From Pseudomaricurvus albidus (GTDB lineage: Bacteria > Pseudomonadota > Gammaproteobacteria > Pseudomonadales > Cellvibrionaceae), in assembly GCF_018863235.1 (NCBI RefSeq), contig NZ_JAHKRS010000006.1, positions 62,001 to 126,000 of the forward strand: a stretch of DNA of 64,000 nt, read 5' to 3'. This document shows, piece after piece, positions 43,495-53,821 of the stretch (position 1 is its first letter; each line of letters starts with the position of its first letter). Made by a program: the position numbers and the translations under genes. A model generated the notes under the pieces. The model was not told where the DNA came from, did not search any database, and saw nothing but the letters and a program-made list of their open reading frames with translations.

Positions 43495-44238
43495 ATGAGC
43501 ATAAATGGAAAAGTGGCTCTGGTCACAGGAGCCAGTCGCGGGATTGGTGCGGCAATTGCGGATCATTTGGGTGCAGAAGGTGCTGTTATTGTCGGCACGG
43601 CTACCAGTGAGTCTGGCGCAGAAAAAATTACTGCCCGCTTTGCTGAAAAGGGCATTAAAGGTGTCGGCAAGGTGTTGAATGTTACAGACGCCGATTCTGT
43701 AGCGAGCCTTTTGAAATCCGTTCAGGAAGAGTTTGGTACGCCAGAAATTCTCGTGAATAATGCAGGCATTACCAAAGACAACCTGCTGATGCGCATGAGT
43801 GAGGATGAGTGGTTTGATGTGATCAATACCAATCTCAGTGCCATCTACCGACTCAGCAAGGCTTGCCTGCGTGGCATGATGAAAGCCCGTTGGGGCCGCA
43901 TTATCAATATCAGCTCGGTTGTGGGCTCAATGGGTAATGCCGGTCAGTCAAACTACGCCGCTACCAAGGCGGGTGTTGCAGGTTTTGCCAGAGCTCTGGC
44001 AAAAGAGGTTGGTTCTCGTGGAATTACGGTTAATACCGTAGCACCAGGTTTTATCGACACAGATATGACCAAAGAGTTAAGTGAAGAGCAAAAAGAATTA
44101 ATGTTGTCGCAAATTGCCCTGGGGCGTTTGGGGCAGCCTGAAGAGATTGCTGCAGTAGTGGGCTTTTTGGCGAGTGACGCCGGAAGCTATATTACGGGCG
44201 ATACATTGCATGTTAATGGTGGCATGTATATGTCATAA
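43495..44238 (+). CDS. fabG: 3-oxoacyl-ACP reductase
   Basis: The protein has 247 residues, a short-chain dehydrogenase. The NADPH site is TGASRGIG, NNAGIT is intact, and the catalytic Ser-Tyr-Lys is in ISSVVGSMGNAGQSNYAATK. It reduces 3-oxoacyl-ACP in each elongation round. It is separated from fabD by 130 bp containing the tandem repeat, rather than being tightly coupled. Confidence 0.96.
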   Translation: MSINGKVALVTGASRGIGAAIADHLGAEGAVIVGTATSESGAEKITARFAEKGIKGVGKVLNVTDADSVASLLKSVQEEFGTPEILVNNAGITKDNLLMRMSEDEWFDVINTNLSAIYRLSKACLRGMMKARWGRIINISSVVGSMGNAGQSNYAATKAGVAGFARALAKEVGSRGITVNTVAPGFIDTDMTKELSEEQKELMLSQIALGRLGQPEEIAAVVGFLASDAGSYITGDTLHVNGGMYMS

Positions 44239-44293
44239 CTCTTTGTTTTTGCGAGGTTTTTCTCGAATTAACAAAGAAATTTAACCGGATACG

Positions 44294-44321
44294 TTACAAC
44301 TCGGGTAATTCGATGTAGAAT
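44294..44321 (+). promoter_or_regulatory. Probable acpP promoter
   Basis: TTACAA at 44294-44299 and TAGAAT at 44316-44321 with a 16-bp spacer, ~100 bp before acpP. A dedicated promoter suits the very high expression of acyl carrier protein. Confidence 0.55.
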
Positions 44322-44422
44322 GCGCCTTTGTGTTGATCGTACCCATAAAGAGCCGTCATCTGGTGTACAGGAGAACGGTTCAACTGCGAACTATTTATTT
44401 CAATTAGGAGTTGAAAACCACT

Positions 44423-44659
44423 ATGAGCAGCATTGAAGAGCGCGTAAAAAAGATCGTTGCTGAGCAACTGGGCGTTAAAGAAGAAGAAGTAAAAAACGAG
44501 GCCTCATTCGTTGAAGATCTGGGCGCTGACTCTCTGGATACTGTAGAGCTGGTTATGGCTCTGGAAGAAGAATTCGAAACCGAGATCCCTGACGAAGAAG
44601 CTGAAAAGATCACTACCGTTCAGCTGGCGATTGATTACGTAAACGCTAACCTGGGTTAA
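44423..44659 (+). CDS. acpP: Acyl carrier protein
   Basis: The protein has 78 residues from ATG at 44423; an in-frame TTG at 44411 is excluded because TAGGAG is adjacent to it and correctly spaced for the ATG. It is strongly acidic, with Ser37 in [10 protein letters not shown] as the 4'-phosphopantetheine site. It is the central carrier of fatty-acid synthesis. A terminator follows the gene, so it forms its own abundant transcript. Confidence 0.97.
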   Translation: MSSIEERVKKIVAEQLGVKEEEVKNEASFVEDLGADSLDTVELVMALEEEFETEIPDEEAEKITTVQLAIDYVNANLG

Positions 44660-44719
44660 TTTCCGGTTGGTGGCTTTGCGTAAAGCCAATCGTTTCAGTC
44701 AGAGCTGAAACGTTTCACG

Positions 44720-44756
44720 AAAAGCCGTTCTATTGAAAGATAGTGCGGCTTTTCTG
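44720..44756 (+). terminator. Probable terminator after acpP
   Basis: AAAAGCCG at 44720-44727 pairs with CGGCTTTT at 44746-44753, with an inner CTAT/ATAG extension. The closing T run is short. A further hairpin CGTTTCAG/CTGAAACG precedes it at ~44690-44712. Confidence 0.6.
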
Positions 44757-44965
44757 TGTTTGCAGCAGTCAAATTTTTGAAGGTATCGAATTTTCTGATG
44801 CAGTGTGTATTCTGCATGATTAACGGTGCCCTGAATTTGTTGTTGCGTGCATAATGAATAACAGAAATTATTAGGTTCTCTGGCACTGGGGTGGTGTCAG
44901 GTTCCTCGAAAACCCGCTCACTCAGTGCAGGACCGAGGAGCATAAGAGCCGTTTAAGGAGGCAGC

Positions 44966-46207
44966 GTGTCACGTCGCAGAGTAGTTGTAACAGGTCTTGG
45001 AATGGTAACGCCATTGGGCAACGATGTGGCCTCCACCTGGGAGGGAATTCTTGCTGGTCGCAGTGGCGCATGTGCGATCGATAAATTTGATGCATCGGCG
45101 TTTTCCACTCAGTTCAGCGCTCCCGTCAAAGATTTCAATGTGGAGCCGTATTTGCCGGTGAAAGATGCCCGCAAAATGGATCCATTCATTCAGTACGGTA
45201 TGGTGGCCGGTATTCAGGCCATTGAAGATTCCGGGCTGGAAATTACCGAAGAAAATGCTCCGCGCATCGGTGCGGCAATCGGTGCGGGTATTGGTGGTAT
45301 TGGCTCAATCGAAGAGGGCGCCCACATCATCAACACCAAGGGCCCCCGTCGCATGTCTCCTTTCTTTGTGCCAGGTGCCATCATCAATATGATTGCCGGT
45401 AACCTGAGTATTAAGTACGGGTTCAAAGGGCCAAATATTTCGGTGGTTACGGCTTGTACTACCGGTACGCACAACATCGGTCTGGCGGCGCGTATGATTC
45501 AACACGGTGAGGCTGATGCCATGATCGCCGGTGGTGCAGAAATGGCCTGTACACCGGTTGGTTTGGGTGGCTTTGCTGCAGCTAGAGCTCTGTCTACCCG
45601 CAATGACAATCCTCAGGCTGCCAGCCGTCCATGGGACAAAGACCGTGACGGTTTTGTGTTGGGTGATGGTGCGGGTGTTCTGGTGCTGGAAGAATATGAA
45701 AGTGCCAAGGCTCGTGGTGCAAAAATCTATGCAGAGCTGATCGGCTTTGGCATGAGTGGCGATGCCTATCATATGACTTCACCTCCTGAAAACGGTGAAG
45801 GTGCTGCTCAGTCCATGCAAAATGCCATCAATGACGCCAAGATTGATGTTTCCAGTATCAATTACATCAATGCTCACGGCACCTCGACACCGGCTGGTGA
45901 TCTGGCTGAGTGTAAAGCGGTCAAGAGTGTGATGGGATCGGCTGTCGATCAGGTTGCGGTCAGTTCCACCAAGTCCATGATTGGCCATCTGCTTGGAGCG
46001 GCAGGCAGTGTTGAGGCGATTTTCTCTGTGCTGGCGATTCGTGATCAGGTGGCTCCGCCTACGATCAACCTGGATAATCCTGACGAAGGCTGTGACATCA
46101 ACCTGGTGCCACACACCGCTCAGGAAATGAGTATCGATGCAGCCTTGAGCAACTCCTTTGGTTTCGGCGGTACCAACGGTTCTTTGTTGTTCCGCAAGCT
46201 CTCCTGA
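44966..46207 (+). CDS. fabF: 3-oxoacyl-ACP synthase II
   Basis: The protein has 413 residues with a GTG start and AAGGAGG five bases upstream. The active-site Cys164 is in [10 protein letters not shown], and the two histidines are in [11 protein letters not shown] and [11 protein letters not shown]. It condenses malonyl-ACP with acyl-ACP and, in E. coli, sets temperature-dependent unsaturation. It is followed after 52 bp by pabC. Confidence 0.96.
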   Translation: MSRRRVVVTGLGMVTPLGNDVASTWEGILAGRSGACAIDKFDASAFSTQFSAPVKDFNVEPYLPVKDARKMDPFIQYGMVAGIQAIEDSGLEITEENAPRIGAAIGAGIGGIGSIEEGAHIINTKGPRRMSPFFVPGAIINMIAGNLSIKYGFKGPNISVVTACTTGTHNIGLAARMIQHGEADAMIAGGAEMACTPVGLGGFAAARALSTRNDNPQAASRPWDKDRDGFVLGDGAGVLVLEEYESAKARGAKIYAELIGFGMSGDAYHMTSPPENGEGAAQSMQNAINDAKIDVSSINYINAHGTSTPAGDLAECKAVKSVMGSAVDQVAVSSTKSMIGHLLGAAGSVEAIFSVLAIRDQVAPPTINLDNPDEGCDINLVPHTAQEMSIDAALSNSFGFGGTNGSLLFRKLS

Positions 46208-46259
46208 TGAGTGAGGGTGCCGGTGGTTTCCACTCCCGGCACCCGATTTCCCAGCCTTC

Positions 46260-47126
46260 ATGTCATCTGTGAACAATCCCGCTATTGATACTGTGTCTGT
46301 AAACGGTCAGATGGGCGCCTCCGTGTCTCCGGCAGACCGTGGTCTGGCCTATGGCGATGGTGTGTTTGAAACACTTCGTGTCAGAGACGGTATGGTTCCC
46401 CTTTGGCAGTATCATCGCGAGCGATTGATTTCGGGCTGTCAGCGTTTGGGTATTCCGCTCGATGCTTCTCTGATGGAGCTCTGGGTGAATGAGCTGTTAA
46501 CCGCTCACAAACAGGATGGCCAACTCCACGCTACGTTAAAAATTATCGTGACCCGAGGTGCAGGCGGACGGGGCTATGGTATTGATCCTCATATGCCGCC
46601 AACGGTTGTCTGCCAGCTGCATTCCGCTTTGCCCTTAACTGATCATTCCACAGCTTTGTACCTTTGCCAGCAACCATTGGCTCGCAGCACAATGTTGGCA
46701 GGGTTAAAACATCTCAACCGTCTCGAAAATGTGTTGCTGAAAGCCGAATGCCAGCAGGCAGGGTTTGATGATGGTCTGGTGACTGACAGTCAGTTTATTA
46801 TTGAGACGGTCAGCAGCAATGTATTTTTTGAACGTGACGGCGAGCTCTATACCCCTGAATTGAATGAATGCGGTGTCGCCGGTGTCATGCGTCGTTTTAT
46901 ACTGGAAGAGCTGGCTCACGAGTCAGGTATTAAGGTTCATGTAGAACCAATCCATAAAGATCAGCTGCATAGCTTTTCCTCGGCAATTTGTTGTAACAGT
47001 TTGCGTGGCATCGTTGTGGTCGAAAAAGTAATGATTAATCGTGACAGGGCATTAGTGAACTTTTCAGACAGCAAGACAATTCATCGCTTGTTAAGCTCAC
47101 TCAAAGCCAGTCGGTTCTGTATATGA
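46260..47126 (+). CDS. pabC: Aminodeoxychorismate lyase
   Basis: The protein has 288 residues, a fold-type IV PLP enzyme. Visible are GLAYGDGVFETLRV, the Schiff-base lysine region GLKHLNRLENVLLKAEC, and TDSQFIIETVSSNVFF. It releases 4-aminobenzoate for folate. The ATG lacks a strong ribosome site. The stop overlaps the mltG start by four bases (ATGA). Confidence 0.93.
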   Translation: MSSVNNPAIDTVSVNGQMGASVSPADRGLAYGDGVFETLRVRDGMVPLWQYHRERLISGCQRLGIPLDASLMELWVNELLTAHKQDGQLHATLKIIVTRGAGGRGYGIDPHMPPTVVCQLHSALPLTDHSTALYLCQQPLARSTMLAGLKHLNRLENVLLKAECQQAGFDDGLVTDSQFIIETVSSNVFFERDGELYTPELNECGVAGVMRRFILEELAHESGIKVHVEPIHKDQLHSFSSAICCNSLRGIVVVEKVMINRDRALVNFSDSKTIHRLLSSLKASRFCI

Positions 47127-48160
47127 TTTCAAAAATTCTGGTTTCCAAGCCATTCCGATTGTTGGTGTTAGTTGGTGTCTCTGTGTGTCTTGCTGCTGGC
47201 CTCTTTGGTTGGCATTGGCTTCATGATCCAATGGAGATCCCCGAAGACAAACAGACTCTGGAGTTGTCGCCCGGGGATTCGTTATCGCGAGTCGCCTATC
47301 GCCTGCGTGGCGAGATCGGTTTGCAATACCCGCGGTTGTTGATTCTTTATGCCAGGATTGCGAAAACTACGAACATCAAACTGGGTGAATATGAGTTGCC
47401 AGCCAGTGTGACGCCCGTGCAATTGTTGCAGCAATTGCATGATGGCCGGGTAAAGCAGAGAACGTTAACGCTGGTGGAAGGCATTACATTTGCGGATGCA
47501 TTGAAGCTGATTACAGCGAATGAAAATCTGAAAACCACACTGCAAGACGTCGATGTGAGCGCTGTGCGTGCCCGACTGGGTATAGAACAGGACAATCCTG
47601 AAGGCTGGTTGTTTCCTGATACCTACGTGTTTACCAAGCACACTACGGATTGGGATTTGATTCAGCAGGCATACCTGCGCATGCAAGAGGTTCTGGCCGA
47701 AGAGTGGGAGATGCGTTCCGAGGATTTACCCTATGACAACGCTTACGAAGCGCTGATCATGGCTTCGATCGTTGAAAAGGAAACCGGCGCAGAGCACGAA
47801 CGTGCAGAGATTGCCGGCGTATTTGTTCGACGACTGAACAAGGGAATGCGCCTGCAGACTGACCCAACGGTAATTTATGGCATGGGCAGCAATTATCAGG
47901 GCAACATCCGTCGTAAACACCTGAGAGAGAAAACCCTCTACAACACCTACATGATTAATGGATTGCCACCAACACCGATTGCCTTGCCAGGGCGTGAGGC
48001 GATTCATGCGGCGCTTCATCCTGCCGAGGGTAAAAGTTTATACTTTGTCGCCAAAGGTGATGGCACTCACTATTTTTCTGAAACTCTGGCTGAACACACA
48101 AATGCCGTGAAGAAATACCAGTTGCAGCGTTCTTCTTCGTACCGCTCCAGTGTTCAGTAA
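47123..48160 (+). CDS. mltG: Endolytic murein transglycosylase MltG
   Basis: The protein has 345 residues. One N-terminal membrane helix (LLVLVGVSVCLAAGLFGW) precedes a LysM-like subdomain and the YceG domain with catalytic Glu in IMASIVEKETG and the LQTDPTVIYG motif. It cleaves nascent glycan strands and terminates peptidoglycan synthesis. It overlaps pabC by four bases. Confidence 0.94.
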   Translation: MISKILVSKPFRLLVLVGVSVCLAAGLFGWHWLHDPMEIPEDKQTLELSPGDSLSRVAYRLRGEIGLQYPRLLILYARIAKTTNIKLGEYELPASVTPVQLLQQLHDGRVKQRTLTLVEGITFADALKLITANENLKTTLQDVDVSAVRARLGIEQDNPEGWLFPDTYVFTKHTTDWDLIQQAYLRMQEVLAEEWEMRSEDLPYDNAYEALIMASIVEKETGAEHERAEIAGVFVRRLNKGMRLQTDPTVIYGMGSNYQGNIRRKHLREKTLYNTYMINGLPPTPIALPGREAIHAALHPAEGKSLYFVAKGDGTHYFSETLAEHTNAVKKYQLQRSSSYRSSVQ

Positions 48161-48187
48161 CCGTTACTGTCGAAAAGTGACGATTAG

Positions 48188-48850
<663 letters not shown>

Positions 48851-48904
48851 TCCACATCTGTATTGTTCCTTTCGTCTGACTTCCCGAGGCTCATGCTGCG
48901 TTTA

Positions 48905-49570
48905 TTAAAATGCCGGCGCCAGGCTGATATCCATTTCCCTCTCTTCGAAAGGGTGTTGAAATTTCAATCTGGTGGCGTGCAGTAACAGCCGTGGTGAAGC
49001 CACTCGTACTTCTTCCGGGGCGTAAAACTCGTCCCCTACAATGGGATGTCCCAGTGCCTGCATGTGCACCCGAAGCTGATGAGAGCGACCGGTGACGGGG
49101 CGCAGGATGACTCGGGATTGCATTGCCTCTTCATTCCTTTGAATCACCTCAAAGCGGGTCTGTGCCGACTTGCCCGTGTCATGGCATACCATTTGTTTCG
49201 GACGATTGGGCCAGTCACAGATCAACGGCAGGTTTATTTCTCCCTGATCTTCTTCCAGTAACCCATCCACCACGGCGATGTATTCCTTGGCAATCTGTCG
49301 CGTTTCAAACAATCGCCCAAGAGCCTGAAGTGCCGGCAGGCTTTGGGCAATGATCACCAGTCCTGAGGTGGCCATGTCCAGCCGGTGAACAATACGGCTG
49401 TTGGGGTATTCGGGAAGCAGGCGGTTGATCAGGCAATCTTGCTTGTCCGGGCCGCGTCCGGGGACGGTCAGCAAGCCAGGAGGCTTGTTGGCAATCAGAA
49501 AATAGTCGTCGTGATAGGCGAGTTCGATGGGAAGAGCGGGAGTCTGGGTCAAAGGAATACTCAATTTCAA
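48905..49570 (-). CDS. RluA-family pseudouridine synthase
   Basis: The protein has 221 residues. The catalytic Asp is in RIVHRLDMATSGL. KPPGLLTVPG near the start and GRSHQLRVHMQALGHPIVGDE near the end are RluA-family motifs. There is no S4 domain. Length and motifs suggest RluA itself (23S rRNA U746 and tRNA U32), but other single-domain paralogues are possible. It is inserted antisense between tmk and holB, with its own 152-bp upstream region. Confidence 0.88.
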   Translation of the reverse strand: MKLSIPLTQTPALPIELAYHDDYFLIANKPPGLLTVPGRGPDKQDCLINRLLPEYPNSRIVHRLDMATSGLVIIAQSLPALQALGRLFETRQIAKEYIAVVDGLLEEDQGEINLPLICDWPNRPKQMVCHDTGKSAQTRFEVIQRNEEAMQSRVILRPVTGRSHQLRVHMQALGHPIVGDEFYAPEEVRVASPRLLLHATRLKFQHPFEEREMDISLAPAF

Positions 49571-49722
49571 GGGACATAAGGGCAGGGGCGGAAATTATCG
49601 CAAAAGAAACGCCATATTGTTAAGCTTTGCCGTCAACAGTTTTTAACTGAATCGTCGTCAATAAGTGAGCTGATTGGGTATTAATTGGCAAACTGAACAG
49701 TAGTTCCAACTGGATTCCACCT

Positions 49723-50793
49723 ATGAGCAATGAACACGGCTCTTCAAACGGTTCATCCCGAGATGATCTGGCAATTCCCTATGCCTGGCAGATGACGCAC
49801 TGGCAGCGCCTGTCACAGCAGCATATGGATCAGAAGTTGCCTCACGCGCTGATGCTGTCCGGACACAAGGGCATTGGCAAGTACCATTTTGCCAAGGCGT
49901 TGGGGTATTACTTGCTGTGCCTGTCGCCGGTTAATCAGGTACCTTGCGGGCGGTGTAAAGGGTGTGAGTTGAATCTGGCCGAAACCCACCCCGACTTTTT
50001 TGTATTGCGCCCTGAGGGCACCAGCCGGGTCATCAAGATCGATCAGGTTCGTCAATTGACCGAATTTTTGGCCAAGACGGCTCAGCAGGGGGGTAAAAAG
50101 GTCGCGGTCATTGAGCCGGTAGAGGCACTCAACGTGAATGCGGCCAATGCCCTGCTGAAAAGCCTGGAGGAGCCTTCAGGCAACAGCTCCCTGATTCTGG
50201 TGTCTCATGTGCCCAGTCAGGTTATGGCCACCATTCGCAGCCGCTGTCAGCAGATTGCTTTTCAGATCCCAACGTCGGAAGAAAGCCTGGCCTGGTTGAC
50301 GCCATTGGCTGTGGGGCAGGATCCTGTTTATCTGCTCGGCTGTGCCGGCGGAGCGCCCTTGGCAGCACTCGACCTGCTGAATGGTGATGCACTGGAGCAA
50401 AGGCAATCACTGGCCACTGGATTGCTGTCGCTCTCGGACAGCTCTCGTTCAGCCCTGGAGCTCGCGGCCGAATTACAACGGGGAGAGCCCTTGCCGGTGG
50501 TGGAATCGCTCATGCAGTGGCTTCAACTGGGGTTAAAGCGCCAGGTGACCGAAGAGGTGTCGGTGGGTAATTCCGTTGAAGACCAGTTGCTGGCGCTTAT
50601 AGGCACCATCCCCAGTGCTATTGTTTACCGCTTCTGGGATAAAATAGTGGCCGTCAAACGCCAGCTCCTGAGCAGTGCCAACCCCAACAAACAGTTGCTT
50701 TTGGAAGAACTGATGATGGATTGGCAGGCGTTGACCCGACAGTCCGTTCAGGTCTCGCAAAGTAGACAGCAAGTGATGAATGGATTACTTTAA
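49723..50793 (+). CDS. holB: DNA polymerase III subunit delta prime
   Basis: The protein has 356 residues. A clamp-loader AAA+ domain has LSGHKGIGKYHFAKAL and a four-cysteine zinc module (VPCGRCKGCEL). The conserved NALLKSLEEPSGNSSLILVS with SRC (IRSRCQQ) arginine-finger motif follows. It is part of the clamp loader with tau/gamma and delta. Together with pilZ and tatD downstream it forms the usual holB-pilZ-tatD group. Confidence 0.93.
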   Translation: MSNEHGSSNGSSRDDLAIPYAWQMTHWQRLSQQHMDQKLPHALMLSGHKGIGKYHFAKALGYYLLCLSPVNQVPCGRCKGCELNLAETHPDFFVLRPEGTSRVIKIDQVRQLTEFLAKTAQQGGKKVAVIEPVEALNVNAANALLKSLEEPSGNSSLILVSHVPSQVMATIRSRCQQIAFQIPTSEESLAWLTPLAVGQDPVYLLGCAGGAPLAALDLLNGDALEQRQSLATGLLSLSDSSRSALELAAELQRGEPLPVVESLMQWLQLGLKRQVTEEVSVGNSVEDQLLALIGTIPSAIVYRFWDKIVAVKRQLLSSANPNKQLLLEELMMDWQALTRQSVQVSQSRQQVMNGLL

Positions 50794-50827
50794 CCTCTGG
50801 TTAAATTTGCAATGTGAGTGAGGATGT

Positions 50828-51181
50828 ATGCAGGGATTGGGAGGAGGTGCCCGCAACGGTATTCTGTCTTTGACGATCAAGGACAAGGCGGTTCTCTATG
50901 CGGCCTATATGCCCTTTGTGCAAAATGGCGGATTGTTTATCCCCACCAACAAAAGCTACAGCCTTGGTGACGAGGTTTTTATGCTGCTCAATCTGATGGA
51001 TGAGCCTGAAAAGATCCCTGTGGCTGGCAAGGTTGTGTGGGTCACCCCGAAGGGAGCACAGGGCAACCGTGCAGCAGGCGTTGGTGTTCAATTCAGCGAT
51101 CAGGATGACACCGCAGCCAACAAAATTGAGACCTATCTGGCGGGCTCGCTGGAATCGGATCGCCCGACACATACGATGTAG
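50828..51181 (+). CDS. pilZ: Type IV pilus assembly protein PilZ
   Basis: The protein has 117 residues. The PilZ-domain barrel is visible (PFVQNGGLFIPTNKSYSLGDEVFM, VAGKVVWVTPKGAQGNRAAGVGVQF). The c-di-GMP-binding RxxxR motif is absent, as in the founding PilZ protein, which acts through FimX/PilB in pilus assembly. Location between holB and tatD supports PilZ proper. It is closed by a strong terminator. Confidence 0.92.
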   Translation: MQGLGGGARNGILSLTIKDKAVLYAAYMPFVQNGGLFIPTNKSYSLGDEVFMLLNLMDEPEKIPVAGKVVWVTPKGAQGNRAAGVGVQFSDQDDTAANKIETYLAGSLESDRPTHTM

Positions 51182-51222
51182 GTATGCATTGGGGCACCAC
51201 CAGCGTATGGATCAGAACGAGA

Positions 51223-51249
51223 GGCCAGGGTTTCCTGGCCTTTTTCTTT
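51223..51249 (+). terminator. Intrinsic terminator after pilZ
   Basis: GGCCAGG, GTTT, CCTGGCC, then TTTTTCTTT. A perfect 7-bp stem with a clear T run; it separates pilZ from tatD. Confidence 0.9.
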
Positions 51250-51262
51250 ATGAACGACAGCG

Positions 51263-51304
51263 TTTGTGTTTTTGGTACTCTTCTTTGTATTTTTGGTACT
51301 TTTC
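51263..51304. repeat. Two 21-bp tandem copies between pilZ and tatD
   Basis: TTTGTGTTTTTGGTACTCTTC at 51263 and TTTGTATTTTTGGTACTTTTC at 51284, two mismatches. They lie after the pilZ terminator and before tatD. Confidence 0.88.
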
Positions 51305-51346
51305 AAAGAAGCGTGCACATTTGAAAAAAGATGTAAGAGGTTTTGT

Positions 51347-52120
51347 ATGTTAGTTGATTCCCATTGTCACCTCGACCGCCTGAAATTGAACAAATACGAC
51401 GGTGAGCTCGATGCAGCTTTACAGGCTGCACGTGATCGTGGCGTCGGGAAAATGCTGTGTGTAGGGATCAGCCTGGATAACCGTCAGGCAGTGACTGAGC
51501 TGGCAGAGAAGCACGACGATGTGGTGGCCTCTGTGGGGGTTCATCCTCTGGATGTGGACGCCGGGCTGGCTACCGAGACGCAATTGGTGGAGTGGTCAAA
51601 ACACCCCAAGGTTGTGGCTCTGGGTGAGACGGGACTCGATTACTACTACAGTGACGAAACCAAAGAGGTTCAAAGTAAAAGCTTTGCCATTCACCTGCGG
51701 GCGGCCAGTGAAGCCAAGCTGCCGGTGATTGTCCATACCCGCGATGCACGGCAGGACACACTCGATTTGATTCGCGAGCACGGCAATTCAGAATACGCCG
51801 GGGTGTTGCACTGTTTTACCGAGAGCTGGGAAATGGCCTCAGCGGCCATGGACATGAATTATTACATCTCCCTGTCTGGCATTGTGACCTTCAAAAATGC
51901 CGAGGAACTGCGCGATGTTGCCCGCAAGATGCCGCTGGATCGCTTGCTGGTGGAAACTGATTCGCCTTATCTGGCACCGATTCCATACCGTGGAAAGCCC
52001 AACGAGCCAGCTTTCGTCAGGGAAGTTGCGGAATTTGTCGCTGATCTGAAAGGGATCAGTTACGAAAAGCTGTGCGAAATCACCGGCGAGAACTTCCACA
52101 GGCTGTTTTACAAGGCCTGA
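51347..52120 (+). CDS. TatD-family deoxyribonuclease (YcfH type)
   Basis: The protein has 257 residues from ATG at 51347, preceded by AAGAGG. The longer open frame is only repeat-derived sequence. Metal ligands are HCHLD at the start, GETGLDYYYS, a His in VIVHTRDA and the late Asp in LLVETDSPYLAP. It is a metal-dependent amidohydrolase-fold nuclease. Position after pilZ matches YcfH/TatD of Pseudomonas. An 8-bp stem ACAAGGCC/GGCCTTGT straddles its stop. Confidence 0.92.
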   Translation: MLVDSHCHLDRLKLNKYDGELDAALQAARDRGVGKMLCVGISLDNRQAVTELAEKHDDVVASVGVHPLDVDAGLATETQLVEWSKHPKVVALGETGLDYYYSDETKEVQSKSFAIHLRAASEAKLPVIVHTRDARQDTLDLIREHGNSEYAGVLHCFTESWEMASAAMDMNYYISLSGIVTFKNAEELRDVARKMPLDRLLVETDSPYLAPIPYRGKPNEPAFVREVAEFVADLKGISYEKLCEITGENFHRLFYKA

Positions 52121-52153
52121 TTTGGCCTTGTGACCCGTTTCTAATCATTGGTG

Positions 52154-53263
52154 TTATAGTGCCGCGGGAAGGGGGCTGCCGGTATTGTTAGCTTCGGTGG
52201 TTGATACTTTGTGACGCGGACTGTTGTTGTTTCTTCCGGTTATCCGGGTTTCTTTCCACAAGCGGCTCGAAAGCGCTTCAACGGACTCGCGCTGAGGGTT
52301 CGTTAGCCATTCGACAATAGCCTTGGCGACATCCGGATACTGGCAGTGTGGCGCTGCCGGTGAGTCCAGCCACTTTCTGATACTGTCTGCAGACAGCTGT
52401 TGCATACAACTTCCCAAATCCAGTTCTTCGAGGGCGAGGCCATTGGAGAGCTGCTCCATTTGACCGTGGAGTGGTTTCACCAGCAGTCGCTTGCCGAGAT
52501 GTAAAGCTTCGCTGGCCAATTCGAATCCTGCATTGCATATCACGCCGGAAGAGCGGTACAAATCTTCTTTAAAACCGGTCACGCTCAAAGGGCGCAGGGA
52601 GATATTGCCTTCTTCTGTTGGCGCTTTGAATTTTCCGTAATAGACAAACTGTGTATCTGGGAATTGCTTTAACAGAGGGATCACTGCGTCTGGAGATTCG
52701 AACCCCAGATACACCAGCACCTGCTCGGCGTTGTCTTCGGGTGGTGTAATGCTGAGATCAATGATCGGCGGCAGAATCGGTTGTCCAAAATGGTGCCAGT
52801 GCAGGCCCAGTTGCTGATGCCCCGGTGCAAAGTGTTGGAGAATCTTTTTCGACAACCAGGAGTCGCCTTGCGTGGGGACATCGTACAAAAAGGCGTATTG
52901 GTGACCGACACTGATGCAGGGGATACCTTGCTGTTTTGCGGCCCAGGCGGTAATGGGCTCAAAATCGCAAATGACCAGATCGTATGAGCTCAGATCCAGC
53001 TCTCGAATGTCCCTGAACAACTGGGTGAAGTTGTTTTGTCGCATTGTGGCCAAAGGCCGCAAACGTCCCTCATGTGAAACGAAACTCAAGCCCCGGCGGC
53101 ATTCCCAGTCCCCGAAAGGGGTCATGTCGAAATAGTCCTCACGGGCTCGTCCTGAAAACAGGTACTGAACATCTACATTTGCTGCCTGTAAATGGGTGTT
53201 CATTGCACGGGCGCGGCTGATGTGACCATTGCCTGTTCCCTGAACACCATAAAATAACTTCAT
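52154..53263 (-). CDS. MJ1255-type glycosyltransferase
   Basis: The protein has 369 residues. It opens KLFYGVQGTGNGHISRARAM, and a donor-site block VICNAGFELASEALHLGKRL lies near residue 240. This is the MurG-like GT-B pattern of the MJ1255/VC2487 family, function undefined. It is probably a lipid- or envelope-linked sugar transferase. It follows the PAP2-phosphatase gene after 39 bp on the same strand, suggesting joint work on a lipid carrier or lipid head group. The C-terminus (SPRHKVSTTEANNTG) is non-conserved. Confidence 0.85.
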   Translation of the reverse strand: MKLFYGVQGTGNGHISRARAMNTHLQAANVDVQYLFSGRAREDYFDMTPFGDWECRRGLSFVSHEGRLRPLATMRQNNFTQLFRDIRELDLSSYDLVICDFEPITAWAAKQQGIPCISVGHQYAFLYDVPTQGDSWLSKKILQHFAPGHQQLGLHWHHFGQPILPPIIDLSITPPEDNAEQVLVYLGFESPDAVIPLLKQFPDTQFVYYGKFKAPTEEGNISLRPLSVTGFKEDLYRSSGVICNAGFELASEALHLGKRLLVKPLHGQMEQLSNGLALEELDLGSCMQQLSADSIRKWLDSPAAPHCQYPDVAKAIVEWLTNPQRESVEALSSRLWKETRITGRNNNSPRHKVSTTEANNTGSPLPAAL

Positions 53264-53302
53264 ACGACTCCTGCAATCAGATATGTAAAAAAAGCTGCTA
53301 TA

Positions 53303-53821
53303 TCAAGCAGCCAAGAGGGTGAAACTTACTATTGCAATGCTGGATCCCAGCAGAGCTCCGGCTACGGTATCGGTGGGGAAGTGAACCCCAAGAAGCACTC
53401 TGGACACACCCACGGTGCAGGCCCAGGGGTAGAGGGCCCAGCCGATATCCGGTAGAAACAGGTAAACCATGGTCGCAGCCAAAAAAGCGGCTGAAGTGTG
53501 TCCGGACGGGAAACTGAATTGATCGCTGGGTTGGACAACGCTCTGGAATCCGGGGATTGCCTGTGGCGGACGGTTGCGACGGAAGTGCGATTTCAGCACA
53601 AAGTAGCAGGCACGCTCGGTGACAAACGCCACCAGAACCACCGTAAAAATGTCGTAACTGCCGCTCAGCAGTAAAGCCAGACCGGCAATGGCGTATAGAT
53701 GTCCATCGGCGGTTTTCGAAATCCATCGGCTAATAGCGGTGAGTTGTTGCAGGTGTCGGCGGCGCAGGCACCAGTCAAAGGTCAGCAGGTCGTAGTTATG
53801 GAGGTTTTGTAACAGTTTCAT
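53303..53821 (-). CDS. PAP2-superfamily membrane phosphatase
   Basis: The protein has 172 residues with about five membrane helices. All three phosphatase motifs are present: K-x6-RP (KSHFRRNRP), PSGHT, and SR-x5-H-x3-D (SRVLLGVHFPTD). It would hydrolyse a lipid phosphate or undecaprenyl pyrophosphate at the outer face of the inner membrane. It is upstream of the glycosyltransferase gene in a likely two-gene operon. Confidence 0.9.
   Translation of the reverse strand: MKLLQNLHNYDLLTFDWCLRRRHLQQLTAISRWISKTADGHLYAIAGLALLLSGSYDIFTVVLVAFVTERACYFVLKSHFRRNRPPQAIPGFQSVVQPSDQFSFPSGHTSAAFLAATMVYLFLPDIGWALYPWACTVGVSRVLLGVHFPTDTVAGALLGSSIAIVSFTLLAA

Noticed and set aside
44238-44280. CTTTGTT/AACAAAG hairpin after fabG
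   Set aside because: It has long loops and no T run after the stem; considered too weak to list as a terminator.
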